NCBI GenBank assembly: GCA_017552165.1
Contig: JAFZCF010000128.1
Location: 1-29,571, forward strand
DNA length: 29,571 bases
Origin: Clostridia bacterium
GTDB taxonomy: Bacteria; Bacillota_A; Clostridia; Oscillospirales; CAG-272
Reading direction: 5' to 3'
Part shown: positions 7,734 through 16,347 of the stretch, in pieces
Numbering within the stretch: position 1 is the stretch's first letter
How the letters are laid out: every line of letters begins with the position of its first letter
Notes under the pieces: generated by a model
Seen by the model: only the letters and a program-made list of their open reading frames with translations
What the model was told of the DNA's origin: nothing
Database searches by the model: none
Made by a program: the position numbers and the translations under genes

Positions 7734-7765
7734 TTTTTTTGGAAAAAATGTTTAACACCTATCGG

Positions 7766-7779
7766 TTTTCAATTGAAAA
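7766..7779. repeat. 14-base perfect palindrome in the AT-rich gap
   Basis: TTTTCAATTGAAAA is a perfect palindrome in the 127-base gap between the aminopeptidase and the AT-rich orphan gene. It could be an operator or just AT-rich sequence. A weak promoter candidate follows (TTGAAA at 7813-7818, CATTAA at 7836-7841, spacer 17). Nothing else recognisable lies in this gap. Confidence 0.4.
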
Positions 7780-7869
7780 AGTCATATCGGAAAATAGTGC
7801 CGCGCCGTCGATTTGAAAAAATTCCTTTTCTTCTCCATTAAGTGAAGAAAAAAACAACAATTGACGCAA

Positions 7870-8574
7870 ATGAAGATCAGATGTGTAAAAAGCGGGTTTG
7901 TCGAGACACCGGATAATCCGCTGATATCAAAATTGATAATTCAGTACGATAACGATACTGAGTCACATTGTACAGTAGTATTTAAAAACAAAAAAATCTG
8001 CAAAATGCGCATCAGGTGTTCCGTATACAACAGTCAGTATGGACTTCAGGTATCGCGTGACGGAACATTGCTTTTTTCAGGTACATGGGAAGACGGAATA
8101 TATGCTTATGACATAGAAACGGGTACGTTGCTATGGAGGTTTCCAAAAGGAAAAGCAAGGACAATGATAGTGTCAGGCGATGATCTTGTAGTTGCAAGAG
8201 CATATTCTTCGGTATTTAAACTCAACATATATTCCGGAGAAAAGCGTGAAACTGAAATAACAACCAGAACGCTCGAAAATATTTATCATTTAAGCAAGGA
8301 CTTGTTCTTTTTAAACTCATATCGGGGCAGATGCTGTATTATCCACTACAAAGATTTCGCCATTGAACACACTTTCGCAAAGGCAGAAACAAACCCCCAA
8401 AAATGTCTCTCTTTTTTCATAAACAACGTGGAATTAAGCAAGGACAACCACGTGGTAATCAAGGGATATGAAGATTTCCCAAATTTCCGGTATAATGCAA
8501 ATTCATTGATTGGGAAAAAATTTTCACGCGAACTTTTCTCCTACGAAATCAGAAATGACGATTTCTCATCATAA
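7870..8574 (+). CDS. AT-rich orphan protein with beta-propeller-like repeats
   Basis: A 234-residue protein that I cannot assign to a named family. The segment LQVSRDGTLLFSGTWEDGIY-AYDIETGTLLWRF resembles a blade of a WD40 or PQQ-type propeller (strand, G-T-L-L-W ending), and a second weaker unit follows (VVARAYSSVFKLNIYSGEK). The total length allows only three or four blades, so it may be a partial propeller. No signal peptide or membrane segment is visible, so it is probably cytoplasmic. Base composition is unlike its neighbours: two 60-base lines I counted are 33% and 42% GC, against 75% in a line of the next gene. Start is uncertain: ATG at 7870 or TTG at 7861, neither with a good ribosome site. 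It looks acquired or anciently isolated. Confidence 0.7.
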   Translation: MKIRCVKSGFVETPDNPLISKLIIQYDNDTESHCTVVFKNKKICKMRIRCSVYNSQYGLQVSRDGTLLFSGTWEDGIYAYDIETGTLLWRFPKGKARTMIVSGDDLVVARAYSSVFKLNIYSGEKRETEITTRTLENIYHLSKDLFFLNSYRGRCCIIHYKDFAIEHTFAKAETNPQKCLSFFINNVELSKDNHVVIKGYEDFPNFRYNANSLIGKKFSRELFSYEIRNDDFSS

Positions 8575-8604
8575 GAAAAAGACAGGCAATTCCCCGCCTT
8601 TTTC
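8575..8604. terminator. Weak bidirectional terminator candidate between convergent genes
   Basis: GAAAAA and TTTTTC flank an inner AGGC/GCCT stem with an eight-base loop, giving U-rich tails on both strands. It begins at the stop of the orphan gene and ends 12 bases before the rqcH stop. The GC stem is only four pairs with a bulge, so strength is doubtful. Confidence 0.4.
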
Positions 8605-8616
8605 ATGTAGTTGTTA

Positions 8617-10335
8617 TTATTTTGTTCTCAAGCGCTGGACGGCGTTCCTGTCCGCCGTCACGTATGCCGAATAATTCGTCGAGAAAGTGACGTATCCCGG
8701 GCGCGAGGCGGGCGGCTTTTTCAGGTTTTTGACTCGGGTATAATCCACCGCAACGAGCTCCCCGTCGGAGGCGTCGGAATACGCCGCCGCGATCGTCGCC
8801 GCCTCGGTGTAGTCCGCGGCGTCCGGCTCGGTGTCTCCGCACTGCAGTATCACGTGGGAACCCGGCCTGCCCTTGATATGGAACCAGACGTCATTTTTAC
8901 CGGCGAGCCTGTGGGTCACGAGCTCGTTCTGGCTGTTGTTTTTTCCGCAGAGGACGTCGATGCCCCCCGAAGTGCGGAAGCGCAGCGGCCTCGATTCCGG
9001 CAGTTTTTTGGGCACGTTCGCCTGATTTTTTCTGAGGTATCCCGAATCCGCAAGCTCGCGGCGTATCTCGTCAACGTCGCTTTCGTTCTCAACCGACTCG
9101 ATGGAGGTCAGCACAGACGTGACGTAAGCGAGCTCTTTCTCCGCCGCGGCGACCTGTTCCTTCAGAACCGCCTCGGCGGTTTTTCTTTTGGTGTAAGCGC
9201 GGTAATATCTCGCCGCGTTCTGCGAAGGGGTCAGTCTCGAGTCGAGCTTGACCGTGACGTTCTCCATGCTCTCCGAAAAATAGTCGATGAGCACGGCCTC
9301 GGTCATTCCCTTTTCAAGGCGGTAGATATTTGCGGTAATGAGATCGGCGGTGCGGCGGTATTCCTCCTTGCGGGCGCAGTCGTCGAGTTCCGCCGTCTGT
9401 TTCTCTATCTTGTTTACGAGGCGGGAGGCGGCGTTTTTCATTATCCTGTGGATGTCCGCCGTGTGGCGGGCTCTACGCTCCGACCCCGACCGAACCGCGA
9501 AAAAGCTCTCCGCGGCTTCCGAGACAGATTCGGCGCGCACGGCGGTAAGTCCCTCGCCCGGATAATACGGAACGTAAAAACTGAAATCCCGGGCGTTCCC
9601 GTCCGCGTCCTCGAGCACGCAGGGCTCGAAAGTTTTTTCTTTGATTATCCGGGTGAAATACTCAAACGCGGAAAAAGGGGACGACGTTTTTTGTCTCTCG
9701 AACAGATCGCGCGAGACAAACGGCGAAACGCCCGAATACCGGTTCATCACGTCGCGCGGGCCGGTTATCCCGTCCGGAAACGATTTCAGAAAGCCCTCTT
9801 CAGTCTCTCCGAGCGGATCTCTCTTTCCCGTCTGCATCGGAGGAAAAGAATACACGGCCCCCGGATATATCGGCCGAAGCTCGTCGGAGGTGATGTCCGA
9901 CGTCCTGACCGCGGCAAGCACCTTTCCGTCTCCGTCACAGAATATCAGATTGCCGTATCTGCCCATGACCTCGGCGACAAGATACTTCTCCCCGGAGAAG
10001 CCCATGGTGTCGCGCGTTTCAAACCGGATAAGCACAACCCTGTCGAAGACCGGAGCGGTCACCGAAATAATCCTCGCCCCCGAAAGGTGCTTTCTGAGGA
10101 GCATGCACAGCATCGGCGGGGTCCTGGGGTTTTCATATTCAGCCCGCGTTATGCATATTCGCGAGCCGGACGCCGAAACGTCAATAAGGATTTTCTGTGA
10201 CGAGCCGCCGCGAGGATGGACGCTCAGAATCAAGACGTCCTTCTCGGGCATGAATATTTTCTCCACCCTGCCGTCTGCCAGTTTTTCGTTAAGTTCGCAT
10301 GCGACGGCGGCGGCGACTCCCGCGTCAAACGGCAT
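8617..10335 (-). CDS. rqcH: RqcH, NFACT-family ribosome quality control protein
   Basis: A 572-residue NFACT protein, the bacterial homologue of Rqc2/NEMF. RqcH binds stalled 50S subunits carrying peptidyl-tRNA and recruits tRNA-Ala to add C-terminal alanine tails that mark the peptide for degradation. Visible: NFACT-N with MLLRKHLSGARI and the essential Asp-Arg pair (D98, R99 in VFDRVV); a central charged helical and coiled-coil part; then NFACT-R with DVWFHIKGRPGSHVIL. Start: ATG with GGGGAG about seven bases upstream, 15 bases after the GNAT stop. It is the last gene of the metK operon. Older annotation would call it a fibronectin-binding protein; a surface role is not supported here because no signal peptide is seen. 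Confidence 0.92.
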   Translation of the reverse strand: MPFDAGVAAAVACELNEKLADGRVEKIFMPEKDVLILSVHPRGGSSQKILIDVSASGSRICITRAEYENPRTPPMLCMLLRKHLSGARIISVTAPVFDRVVLIRFETRDTMGFSGEKYLVAEVMGRYGNLIFCDGDGKVLAAVRTSDITSDELRPIYPGAVYSFPPMQTGKRDPLGETEEGFLKSFPDGITGPRDVMNRYSGVSPFVSRDLFERQKTSSPFSAFEYFTRIIKEKTFEPCVLEDADGNARDFSFYVPYYPGEGLTAVRAESVSEAAESFFAVRSGSERRARHTADIHRIMKNAASRLVNKIEKQTAELDDCARKEEYRRTADLITANIYRLEKGMTEAVLIDYFSESMENVTVKLDSRLTPSQNAARYYRAYTKRKTAEAVLKEQVAAAEKELAYVTSVLTSIESVENESDVDEIRRELADSGYLRKNQANVPKKLPESRPLRFRTSGGIDVLCGKNNSQNELVTHRLAGKNDVWFHIKGRPGSHVILQCGDTEPDAADYTEAATIAAAYSDASDGELVAVDYTRVKNLKKPPASRPGYVTFSTNYSAYVTADRNAVQRLRTK

Positions 10336-10350
10336 TACTGTTCTCCCCGG

Positions 10351-11016
10351 TCATCTGAACCATATCACTCTCATTTCTTTTGCCAAGGGCATGAGCCCCG
10401 CCTTTTCGGCGACCCTGATCGACGCGCAGTCGTCGGTTTCGGCAATATACGTGAGAAATTTATTCTTTTCGGCGGCGTCGCGGCAGAGAGAAATGACGTT
10501 CGAGGTCGCGCATCCGAGATTTTCGTACTCGAAAAACGTTTCGACCCCGATATCGTATTCCAGTCCCCCGTCCGCAGGATAAGAGTTGACGTAAGCGGCG
10601 GAAACGAGCCTCCCGTTACGTACGGTCCCGAAAAACGGAGGTTCCGGCTCGTCCTCTATATCTTTCTTCAGCTTTTTCAGCATTTTGCGGTCGACAAGGA
10701 ACGTGTCGCTTCTGATAAGCGATACGTCCGGCTCGTATTCCGCAGGAACACAGAAAACGACGGTTGAAGTTATTTCCGTCCTGAATCCTTTGTCCCGTCC
10801 GCGCGGATCGAAAATCCCGATGATCCCGTCGCGTACGGACTCGTCGAACGGGTCGCCGAGCCCGGCGGCGAGCTTTGCGAGCGGCTCGAACTCCGACGGG
10901 TAAGTGTATGTCAAAGTCCCGCCGCGGAGAGCCGCGCCGAACGGAATAAGCAAATCGTCCGACAAATCGGGCGAAAACAGCTCGGGCTCGAATATAACTT
11001 CGTATTTATCACTCAT
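10351..11016 (-). CDS. GNAT-like N-acetyltransferase, divergent
   Basis: A 221-residue protein whose C-terminal half looks like a GNAT acetyltransferase: GTVRNGRLVSAAYVNSY (strands 2-4), YDIGVETFFEYENLGCATS (acetyl-CoA-loop region, with the usual R/Q-x-x-G-x-G/A motif degenerate), and ETDDCASIRVAEKAGL (the common final N-x-x-S-x-x-V-A-x-K-x-G pattern). The N-terminal 100 residues are not recognised. It overlaps the MreB-like gene by eight bases and is followed 15 bases later by rqcH, so it is co-transcribed. Substrate unknown; a small molecule or a protein N terminus are both possible. Confidence 0.72.
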   Translation of the reverse strand: MSDKYEVIFEPELFSPDLSDDLLIPFGAALRGGTLTYTYPSEFEPLAKLAAGLGDPFDESVRDGIIGIFDPRGRDKGFRTEITSTVVFCVPAEYEPDVSLIRSDTFLVDRKMLKKLKKDIEDEPEPPFFGTVRNGRLVSAAYVNSYPADGGLEYDIGVETFFEYENLGCATSNVISLCRDAAEKNKFLTYIAETDDCASIRVAEKAGLMPLAKEMRVIWFR

Positions 11017-11962
11017 CGCCGAAATTCGCCTCTATTATCTGCATTATTCCCCTTATCACGGCGTTTGCCGGATCGTCGGCAACGATCACCGGAAAATGAA
11101 GCAGCGACTGTATGGTCGGCTGAAGTCCGCTCAGCAGGGCGCCGCCGCCCGTGAGAACTATCTTGTCGGGCTCCGCCGGCATACCGCGGACCATATCGAT
11201 CAGGTCGTCGAGAAGCTCGTCGACGGGTCCCTCCACAAATCCCGATATCTCGTTTTCCGTGAGTTTCAGCTCAAAAGGCAGCCCCAGCGTCGGTTTTACG
11301 CACTTAACAACGAAAGGAAGATCGGACGATTCGGTGAGGGACGCGTGAGAAAGCTTTATGTTCTCCGCCGTCTCGGGGTTTATCGAAAGACGGTATTTGC
11401 GGAAGATTGCGATACTTATCGCCTTGTCTATGCTGTTGCCCGCGCAGGAGTTCACGCGCTCGTCGACCGCCTTTGAACGCGAATACGCCGCCATATTGAC
11501 GTAAGACGCGCCGATATTGACTATGACGTTCTCGCCCATTCCGCGGACCCCGCAGCCGCAGCCGGCGGCGTACGCAGGATCTATCGTTATGACGTCGCCC
11601 ACGTCGGTTTCCTGGATAGCGTTGACGATAATCGCGTCGTTTTCGGGCGATTTACGCCCTGAATACGACAGATAAACGTCGTGTCTCTTTGCGCCGCAGC
11701 GCTTTATCATATGCCCGAGGAGAGCCGCTGCATACGCCTGATTCGGTGTTTTGTCAGGTGAAAACGGACTGACCGTCCGGTAAACGCCCTTTACCCTTTC
11801 GACAAGGCGGAGGGCGTCCGCCCCGCAGGCGGCGACCTTTCTGTCGTCGTCTCGTTCAACGGCGATAACCGACGGCTCGCACAGAGTTTTCCCTTCGGGC
11901 ATGTCCGCCGTAACGGCGCGGATATTTTTGCTTCCTATGTCTATGGCGATTTTCTTTCTCAT
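11009..11962 (-). CDS. Divergent MreB/actin-like ATPase
   Basis: A 317-residue actin-fold protein related to MreB. Phosphate-1 loop: IAIDIGSKNIRAV (D8). Early MreB features remain (LCEPSVIAV, near 30). Phosphate-2 loop: VIVNIGASYVNMAAYS (147-161), where canonical MreB has DIGGG, so the aspartate is asparagine (N149) and the second and third glycines are lost. Adenosine motif: KIVLTGGGALLSGL near 275. It therefore could bind nucleotide but hydrolyse it poorly. It sits between comFC and the GNAT gene, not beside mreC/mreD as a shape-determining MreB would. It might be a diverged MreB or a specialised filament or scaffold; the name MreB itself is not justified. Confidence 0.75.
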   Translation of the reverse strand: MRKKIAIDIGSKNIRAVTADMPEGKTLCEPSVIAVERDDDRKVAACGADALRLVERVKGVYRTVSPFSPDKTPNQAYAAALLGHMIKRCGAKRHDVYLSYSGRKSPENDAIIVNAIQETDVGDVITIDPAYAAGCGCGVRGMGENVIVNIGASYVNMAAYSRSKAVDERVNSCAGNSIDKAISIAIFRKYRLSINPETAENIKLSHASLTESSDLPFVVKCVKPTLGLPFELKLTENEISGFVEGPVDELLDDLIDMVRGMPAEPDKIVLTGGGALLSGLQPTIQSLLHFPVIVADDPANAVIRGIMQIIEANFGDE

Positions 11963-11979
11963 TGAGATTTACCGTCCGT

Positions 11980-12759
11980 TCAATCCTGTGTTTCGTCTGT
12001 CGCGCCGCTCTGCCTTCCGTGATCGTCCCGGCGCGCCGCGGCAATGCATATCACCCCGGCCGCCCCGCAATCTTTCAGAATGCCGGCGCAGGCGTTCATC
12101 GTCGCGCCCGTGGTCACGACGTCGTCGATCAGCACGACGCATTTCCCGCCGATCTTCTTTTCGCATCCCCTGACGGGGGCGAACGACGTCAGGGCGTTCT
12201 GCGCCCTGCCGTACGCTCCGAGCGTTTTCTGCTCCCGCGTAAAGTTTCTGTGTTTAATAAGTTTTACGGGGGCTCCGATCGCCGCGAAAGAACACACGGC
12301 CGCGGCGAGTTCCTCCGCCTGGTCAGTGCCGTATCTTCTCTTTTTTTCGGGAGACCTCGGCACGTAGGTGACAACGGCGTCATCCGGTATCCCGCCGACG
12401 CGCAAAGCTTTTTTCACGGCCGCGGAAGCGAGAAACCGCGTGGCCGGCAGATTGCGTCTCCTCTTCATACTGAGGACAAGCGATTTTGTCACCGGCAGAG
12501 TGCTGTCATACGGCACCGCGTAAACGAGGACGTCGGTCTCAAACCCGTCGGGTGTGCAGAAACAGACGTCGTACGGCATTCCGCACCTCGTGCATTTCTC
12601 GATCTTTTCTCTCAGATATACGGTGTAGCAGTCGCCGCAAAGCGCGTCCGACCGTCCGCCGCGCTCCATGACCCGGCCGCAGACGACGCAGCGGGGAGGA
12701 AAAATGAGATCGAGAATGCCGTCCGACGCCTTTTTAATCTTTTCAGTCGCGCGTTTCAT
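11980..12759 (-). CDS. comFC: ComFC-type phosphoribosyltransferase
   Basis: A 259-residue ComF family protein. The N-terminal zinc-ribbon cysteines are visible in PRCVVCGR, ALCGDC and KCTRCGMPYDVCFC, and the C-terminal phosphoribosyltransferase domain carries the PRPP loop VVLIDDVVTTGATM. RYGTDQAEELA is the conserved 'R-x-x-N-Q-A-x-x-L'-like patch with Asp in place of Asn. ComFC is needed for DNA uptake during natural transformation in Bacillus and other bacteria, although most clostridia carrying it are not known to be competent. It overlaps the recD2 3' end by 17 bases; no strong ribosome site is seen, implying coupling. Confidence 0.9.
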   Translation of the reverse strand: MKRATEKIKKASDGILDLIFPPRCVVCGRVMERGGRSDALCGDCYTVYLREKIEKCTRCGMPYDVCFCTPDGFETDVLVYAVPYDSTLPVTKSLVLSMKRRRNLPATRFLASAAVKKALRVGGIPDDAVVTYVPRSPEKKRRYGTDQAEELAAAVCSFAAIGAPVKLIKHRNFTREQKTLGAYGRAQNALTSFAPVRGCEKKIGGKCVVLIDDVVTTGATMNACAGILKDCGAAGVICIAAARRDDHGRQSGATDETQD

Positions 12760-14971
12760 CTTTTAGGAAGTATGAAAGGGCCGTGTATCTGACCGCGTGC
12801 CTGTCGTTCCCGATCATGGCCGTCAGACTGTCCTTGCTGCCTGTAATTATCACGATGTTCTGCGCCCTCGTGACGGCCGTGTACAGCAGATTCCTCGTGT
12901 AGAGGCGATCGAAATAGTCGGTTATCGGGAGGATGACGATGGGGAACTCGCAACCCTGGCTTTTATGCACCGTAATTGCGTAGGCAAGCTCAAGATCGTC
13001 GAGATCAGCGTCGTGATACTCGGTTATCCTGCCGTCGAAGCTGACGGTGAGCGTCCTTTCTCTCGGCGAAACCGAAACGATCTTACCGATGTCGCCGTTG
13101 AAAACTCCGCTGCCTATCTCGTTTCCCTTCTCCCATTCGGTCTCGTAATTGTTTCTGACCTGCATGACTCTGTCGCCGCGGCGAAAGACTGTGCTTTTGT
13201 ATTTCATCTCCCCGACGCCTTTTTCCGGGGGATTAAGCCGCGCCTGGAGCATCGCGTTCAGGTTCGCTGTCCCGCACTTTCCGTTGTGAGTCGGACAGAT
13301 CACCTGGATGCCGTCCGCGAGATTTCCGTACGCGGCCGGAAGCCGCTTTTCGCAGAGATCGCATATTAGTTCGGCGGCCGGATCGGCTTTCCTTTCCATA
13401 AAGAAAAAGTCGGAATCGCGCCTGTCGAGTTCGGGTACCCTGCCCTCGATTATGTCGTGCGCGGCGCACACTATGGCGCTCTCGGACGCCTGACGGAAAA
13501 TCTCGTTCAGCATTACTGTGGCAAACCTTCCGGAGCGGATAATATCTCCGAGCAGAGATCCCGCGCCCACTGAAGGAAGCTGATCGGCGTCCCCCACGAA
13601 AACGATCCTCCCGCCGTTTCTGACCGCTTTAACGAGAGAATCGGCGAGCATTATATCTATCATGGACGCCTCATCGACAATGATAACGTCCTCATCGAGC
13701 GGATTTCGCGCGTTTCTTCTGAAATACTGCTCACGGTCCTCCGTCGGCGCAAAATCTGTTTCGAGGAGACGATGGACCGTCTTTGCCTCGTGAGAGGTCG
13801 CCTCCGAAAGGCGGTTTGCCGCCCTGCCGGTTGGCGCGGCGAGCGCCACGCCGAACCCCATGAGTTCAAAGACCGCGATTATCGCCCTTATAACGGTGGT
13901 TTTGCCCGTACCCGGTCCGCCGGTCAGCACCATGACGCCGTTGAGCATCGCTTTTTCTATCGCCTCGCGTTGCTTTGCGGCGTACGTGATGTCGAAACTG
14001 ACCTCGAGTCTGTCGATAAGCGGGCGTATATCCTGCCGCTGGACGGAGACGCATTCCCTGTCTATCCTGACGAGACGATCGGCAACGCCGCGTTCGGCTT
14101 CATAAGTCGCAGGCGCAAAGCAGACGGCTCTGCCTTCTATTTCCGTCCTGACGATTCCGCCGCCGCTGCCGAGCTCTGAAAGGCAGTCCGAGACAATCCC
14201 CGCGCCGACGCCGAGATATCCCGCCGACGCTTTTACAAGCATGTCCTCCGGAAGGAAGGTATGCCCGCTCGACGACGCGTCTTTCAGGCATCTGACGATG
14301 CCGGCCCTGACACGCGACGGATCCGACCTCGGTATCCCGAGGTCGGCGGCAATGGATTCGGCGGTATCAAAACTAATGCCGTCGTCGCCGCAAAGCGAAT
14401 ATGGGTCGGTTTTAAGCATTTCAACTGCCGCGCCGCCCCATTTTCTGTACACCCTCATGGCCGCCGCCGGACCGAAATAGTCGCGGCAGAACATCATGAG
14501 AGCGCGCATCTCAAAGTTTTCCTTGAAGCTCTCGGCGATCGACAGGGCTTTTTCTTTTGTCACGCCCTTGACGTCGGAAAGCCATTCGGGATGATTCTCG
14601 ATGACGTCGAACGTGTCCGTCCCGAAACGGCCGACGATCCTCTCCGCCGTCTTCCTTCCTACCCCTTTGACCGAGCCGGACGAGAGATACGCGATCATGT
14701 CCTCCTCGGTTTCGGGAAGCCGCTTTTCGCAGAACGAAACGGAAAACTGCTCGCCGTAAACGGGATGGATCACCCATTCGCCGGCCAGCCGGACCTTGTC
14801 GCCCGGCTCTATCATCGGCATTATCCCGTTTGCCGTCATAAGGACGTCGTCGGAGATGACCTCGGCGACGGTATAGCCGTTTACGTCGTTTCGGAAGAGG
14901 ATATGCTCGACTGTCGCCTCGATCTCGGTGAGCTCGCGCTCACCAGTTTTTTCTTCCGTGCCGCCCGTCAT
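12743..14971 (-). CDS. recD2: RecD2-type ATP-dependent 5'-3' DNA helicase
   Basis: A 742-residue superfamily 1B helicase of the RecD2/YrrC type, which works without RecBC in replication-fork and repair processes. The order is an N-terminal OB-like region, helix-hairpin-helix motifs ([19 protein letters not shown] and the following [13 protein letters not shown]), Walker [10 protein letters not shown], Walker B DEASMID, motif [18 protein letters not shown], then [15 protein letters not shown] and YTAVTRAQ near the C terminus. Its ATG overlaps the metK stop as ATGA. Pairing with metK and comFC is not functionally obvious; co-transcription is likely from the overlap. Confidence 0.94.
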   Translation of the reverse strand: MTGGTEEKTGERELTEIEATVEHILFRNDVNGYTVAEVISDDVLMTANGIMPMIEPGDKVRLAGEWVIHPVYGEQFSVSFCEKRLPETEEDMIAYLSSGSVKGVGRKTAERIVGRFGTDTFDVIENHPEWLSDVKGVTKEKALSIAESFKENFEMRALMMFCRDYFGPAAAMRVYRKWGGAAVEMLKTDPYSLCGDDGISFDTAESIAADLGIPRSDPSRVRAGIVRCLKDASSSGHTFLPEDMLVKASAGYLGVGAGIVSDCLSELGSGGGIVRTEIEGRAVCFAPATYEAERGVADRLVRIDRECVSVQRQDIRPLIDRLEVSFDITYAAKQREAIEKAMLNGVMVLTGGPGTGKTTVIRAIIAVFELMGFGVALAAPTGRAANRLSEATSHEAKTVHRLLETDFAPTEDREQYFRRNARNPLDEDVIIVDEASMIDIMLADSLVKAVRNGGRIVFVGDADQLPSVGAGSLLGDIIRSGRFATVMLNEIFRQASESAIVCAAHDIIEGRVPELDRRDSDFFFMERKADPAAELICDLCEKRLPAAYGNLADGIQVICPTHNGKCGTANLNAMLQARLNPPEKGVGEMKYKSTVFRRGDRVMQVRNNYETEWEKGNEIGSGVFNGDIGKIVSVSPRERTLTVSFDGRITEYHDADLDDLELAYAITVHKSQGCEFPIVILPITDYFDRLYTRNLLYTAVTRAQNIVIITGSKDSLTAMIGNDRHAVRYTALSYFLKDETRD

Positions 14972-16152
14972 CTGCCGAGAAGAACGGAAAGGTCACCCGC
15001 TATGTCGGTGCGCTCCCACGGAGCGTTAAGGTCTTCGCGCCCCATATGTCCGTACGCCGCGAACCGAGCGTATCTGACGTGGCGGAGATCGAATCTGTCA
15101 ATCAGCGCCGCCGGTCTGAGATCGACGAGCTCGCACACCTTTTCGGTTATCAGTTTTTCGGGAACTTTTGCCGTACCGAAGGTCATTACGGTGACCGAAA
15201 CGGGATGCGCGACCCCGATCGCATACGCGATCTGGACCTCGCATTTGTCGGCAAGCCCCGAAGCTACGACGTTTTTCGCTATATATCTCGCGGCGTAAGC
15301 GCCGGTCCTGTCGACCTTTGTCGGGTCCTTGCCGGAGAAACAGCCGCCGCCGTGGCGTGAATATCCGCCATACGTGTCGACTATGATCTTACGCCCTGTG
15401 AGCCCCGAATCTCCCTGAGGCCCGCCGACGGTAAAGCGACCCGTCGGATTGACGTATATTTTTGTTTTGTCGTCAGTCATTCCCGACGGAACGACCTCGT
15501 TTATGACTTTTTCGATAATATCCTTTCTAATCGTTTCGAGGGTGACGTCCGGCGAATGCTGGGACGATACGACGATCGTATCGACGCGGAGAGGCGTGCC
15601 GTCGTCGTCAAATTCGACCGTGACCTGCGTTTTGCCGTCCGGCCTAAGGTATGGAAGTATCCCTTCTTTCCTCACGAAAGTCAGACGCTTGGCGAGTTTG
15701 TGAGCGAGCGATATCGTCAGAGGCATGAGCTCCGCGGTCTCGCGGCAGGCATAGCCGAACATCATTCCCTGATCTCCCGCTCCTATGTTGTAGCCGTCAT
15801 CGTCTCCCGAAATCTTCGCCTCAAGGGCACGGTCGACCCCGAGCGCTATGTCCGGAGACTGCTCGTGTATCGAACTCACGACGGCGCAGGTCTCGCAGTC
15901 AAAGCCGAACTTGGCGCGGTCATATCCGATCTCGCGGATGACGTTTCTCACCACACTCTGGAACTCAACGTACGCCTTCGTCGTGATCTCGCCCATTATA
16001 TAAATAAGTCCCGTCGTCGCGGTGGTCTCGCAGGCGACGCGCGAATAAGGATCCTGCTCGAGGATCTCGTCAAGTATCGAATCGGAAATTATATCGCAGA
16101 TCTTGTCGGGATGCCCCTCCGTGACCGATTCCGAAGTAAAAAGATAACTCAT
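14968..16152 (-). CDS. metK: S-adenosylmethionine synthetase
   Basis: A 394-residue methionine adenosyltransferase making SAM from methionine and ATP. Clear signatures: [13 protein letters not shown] at the N terminus, [12 protein letters not shown] (ATP-binding hexapeptide region), and [14 protein letters not shown] followed by [15 protein letters not shown] (phosphate loop). Start: the ATG with AAAGGTGAG just upstream; the frame stays open 93 bases farther but passes through the promoter. The leader is only about 28 bases, so no SAM riboswitch can fit. It is the first gene of the operon metK-recD2-comFC-MreB-like-GNAT-rqcH. Confidence 0.97.
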   Translation of the reverse strand: MSYLFTSESVTEGHPDKICDIISDSILDEILEQDPYSRVACETTATTGLIYIMGEITTKAYVEFQSVVRNVIREIGYDRAKFGFDCETCAVVSSIHEQSPDIALGVDRALEAKISGDDDGYNIGAGDQGMMFGYACRETAELMPLTISLAHKLAKRLTFVRKEGILPYLRPDGKTQVTVEFDDDGTPLRVDTIVVSSQHSPDVTLETIRKDIIEKVINEVVPSGMTDDKTKIYVNPTGRFTVGGPQGDSGLTGRKIIVDTYGGYSRHGGGCFSGKDPTKVDRTGAYAARYIAKNVVASGLADKCEVQIAYAIGVAHPVSVTVMTFGTAKVPEKLITEKVCELVDLRPAALIDRFDLRHVRYARFAAYGHMGREDLNAPWERTDIAGDLSVLLGR

Positions 16153-16186
16153 AATCTCACCTTTGTCATTGTAACCATTTTCCGAT

Positions 16187-16215
16187 ATTATACCACGAAC
16201 ACGCCCGGTTTTCAA
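16187..16215 (-). promoter_or_regulatory. metK operon promoter
   Basis: On the minus strand TTGAAA (16215-16210) and TATAAT (16192-16187) are spaced by 17 bases, with TGG directly before the -10 (extended -10). Predicted start is near 16180. Confidence 0.85.
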
Positions 16216-16225
16216 GTACCGGGCG
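16202..16225. promoter_or_regulatory. Inverted repeat enclosing the metK -35 box
   Basis: Arms CGCCCGGT and ACCGGGCG (8 bases each, perfect) flank an 8-base centre that contains the metK -35 hexamer. It could be an operator whose binding would block RNA polymerase, or a hairpin of some other use. The divergent pcrA promoter is about 57 bases away. Confidence 0.5.
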
Positions 16226-16281
16226 CGCGCAGGTCTTCGCTCCACGGTATATTATGATCTCTTAATAACGCGTTAAAACGT

Positions 16282-16310
16282 TTGACAAAACGGGGTAAAA
16301 ATGGTATAAT
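16282..16310 (+). promoter_or_regulatory. Consensus promoter of the pcrA operon
   Basis: TTGACA (16282-16287), 17 bases, TATAAT (16305-16310), with TGG before the -10. Both hexamers are perfect and the -10 is extended, so this should be a strong sigma-A promoter. Predicted start is near 16317, about 31 bases before the helicase ATG. Confidence 0.9.
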
Positions 16311-16347
16311 CAAACGCAGTAAAAATGGGCAAAAGGCAGGTAATCTG

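Noticed and set aside
8611..10200. Long plus-strand frame of 529 codons opposite rqcH
   Set aside because: The antisense gene has NFACT-N and NFACT-R motifs throughout; the plus-strand frame has an arginine-rich shadow composition and no motif.
16153..16281. Possible SAM riboswitch before metK
   Set aside because: The predicted transcription start is only about 28 bases before the ATG, too short for any known SAM aptamer; the only structure is the inverted repeat upstream of the start.
16282..16347. Longer N terminus of the PcrA-type helicase
   Set aside because: Its TTG start coincides with the -35 box and precedes the predicted transcription start.
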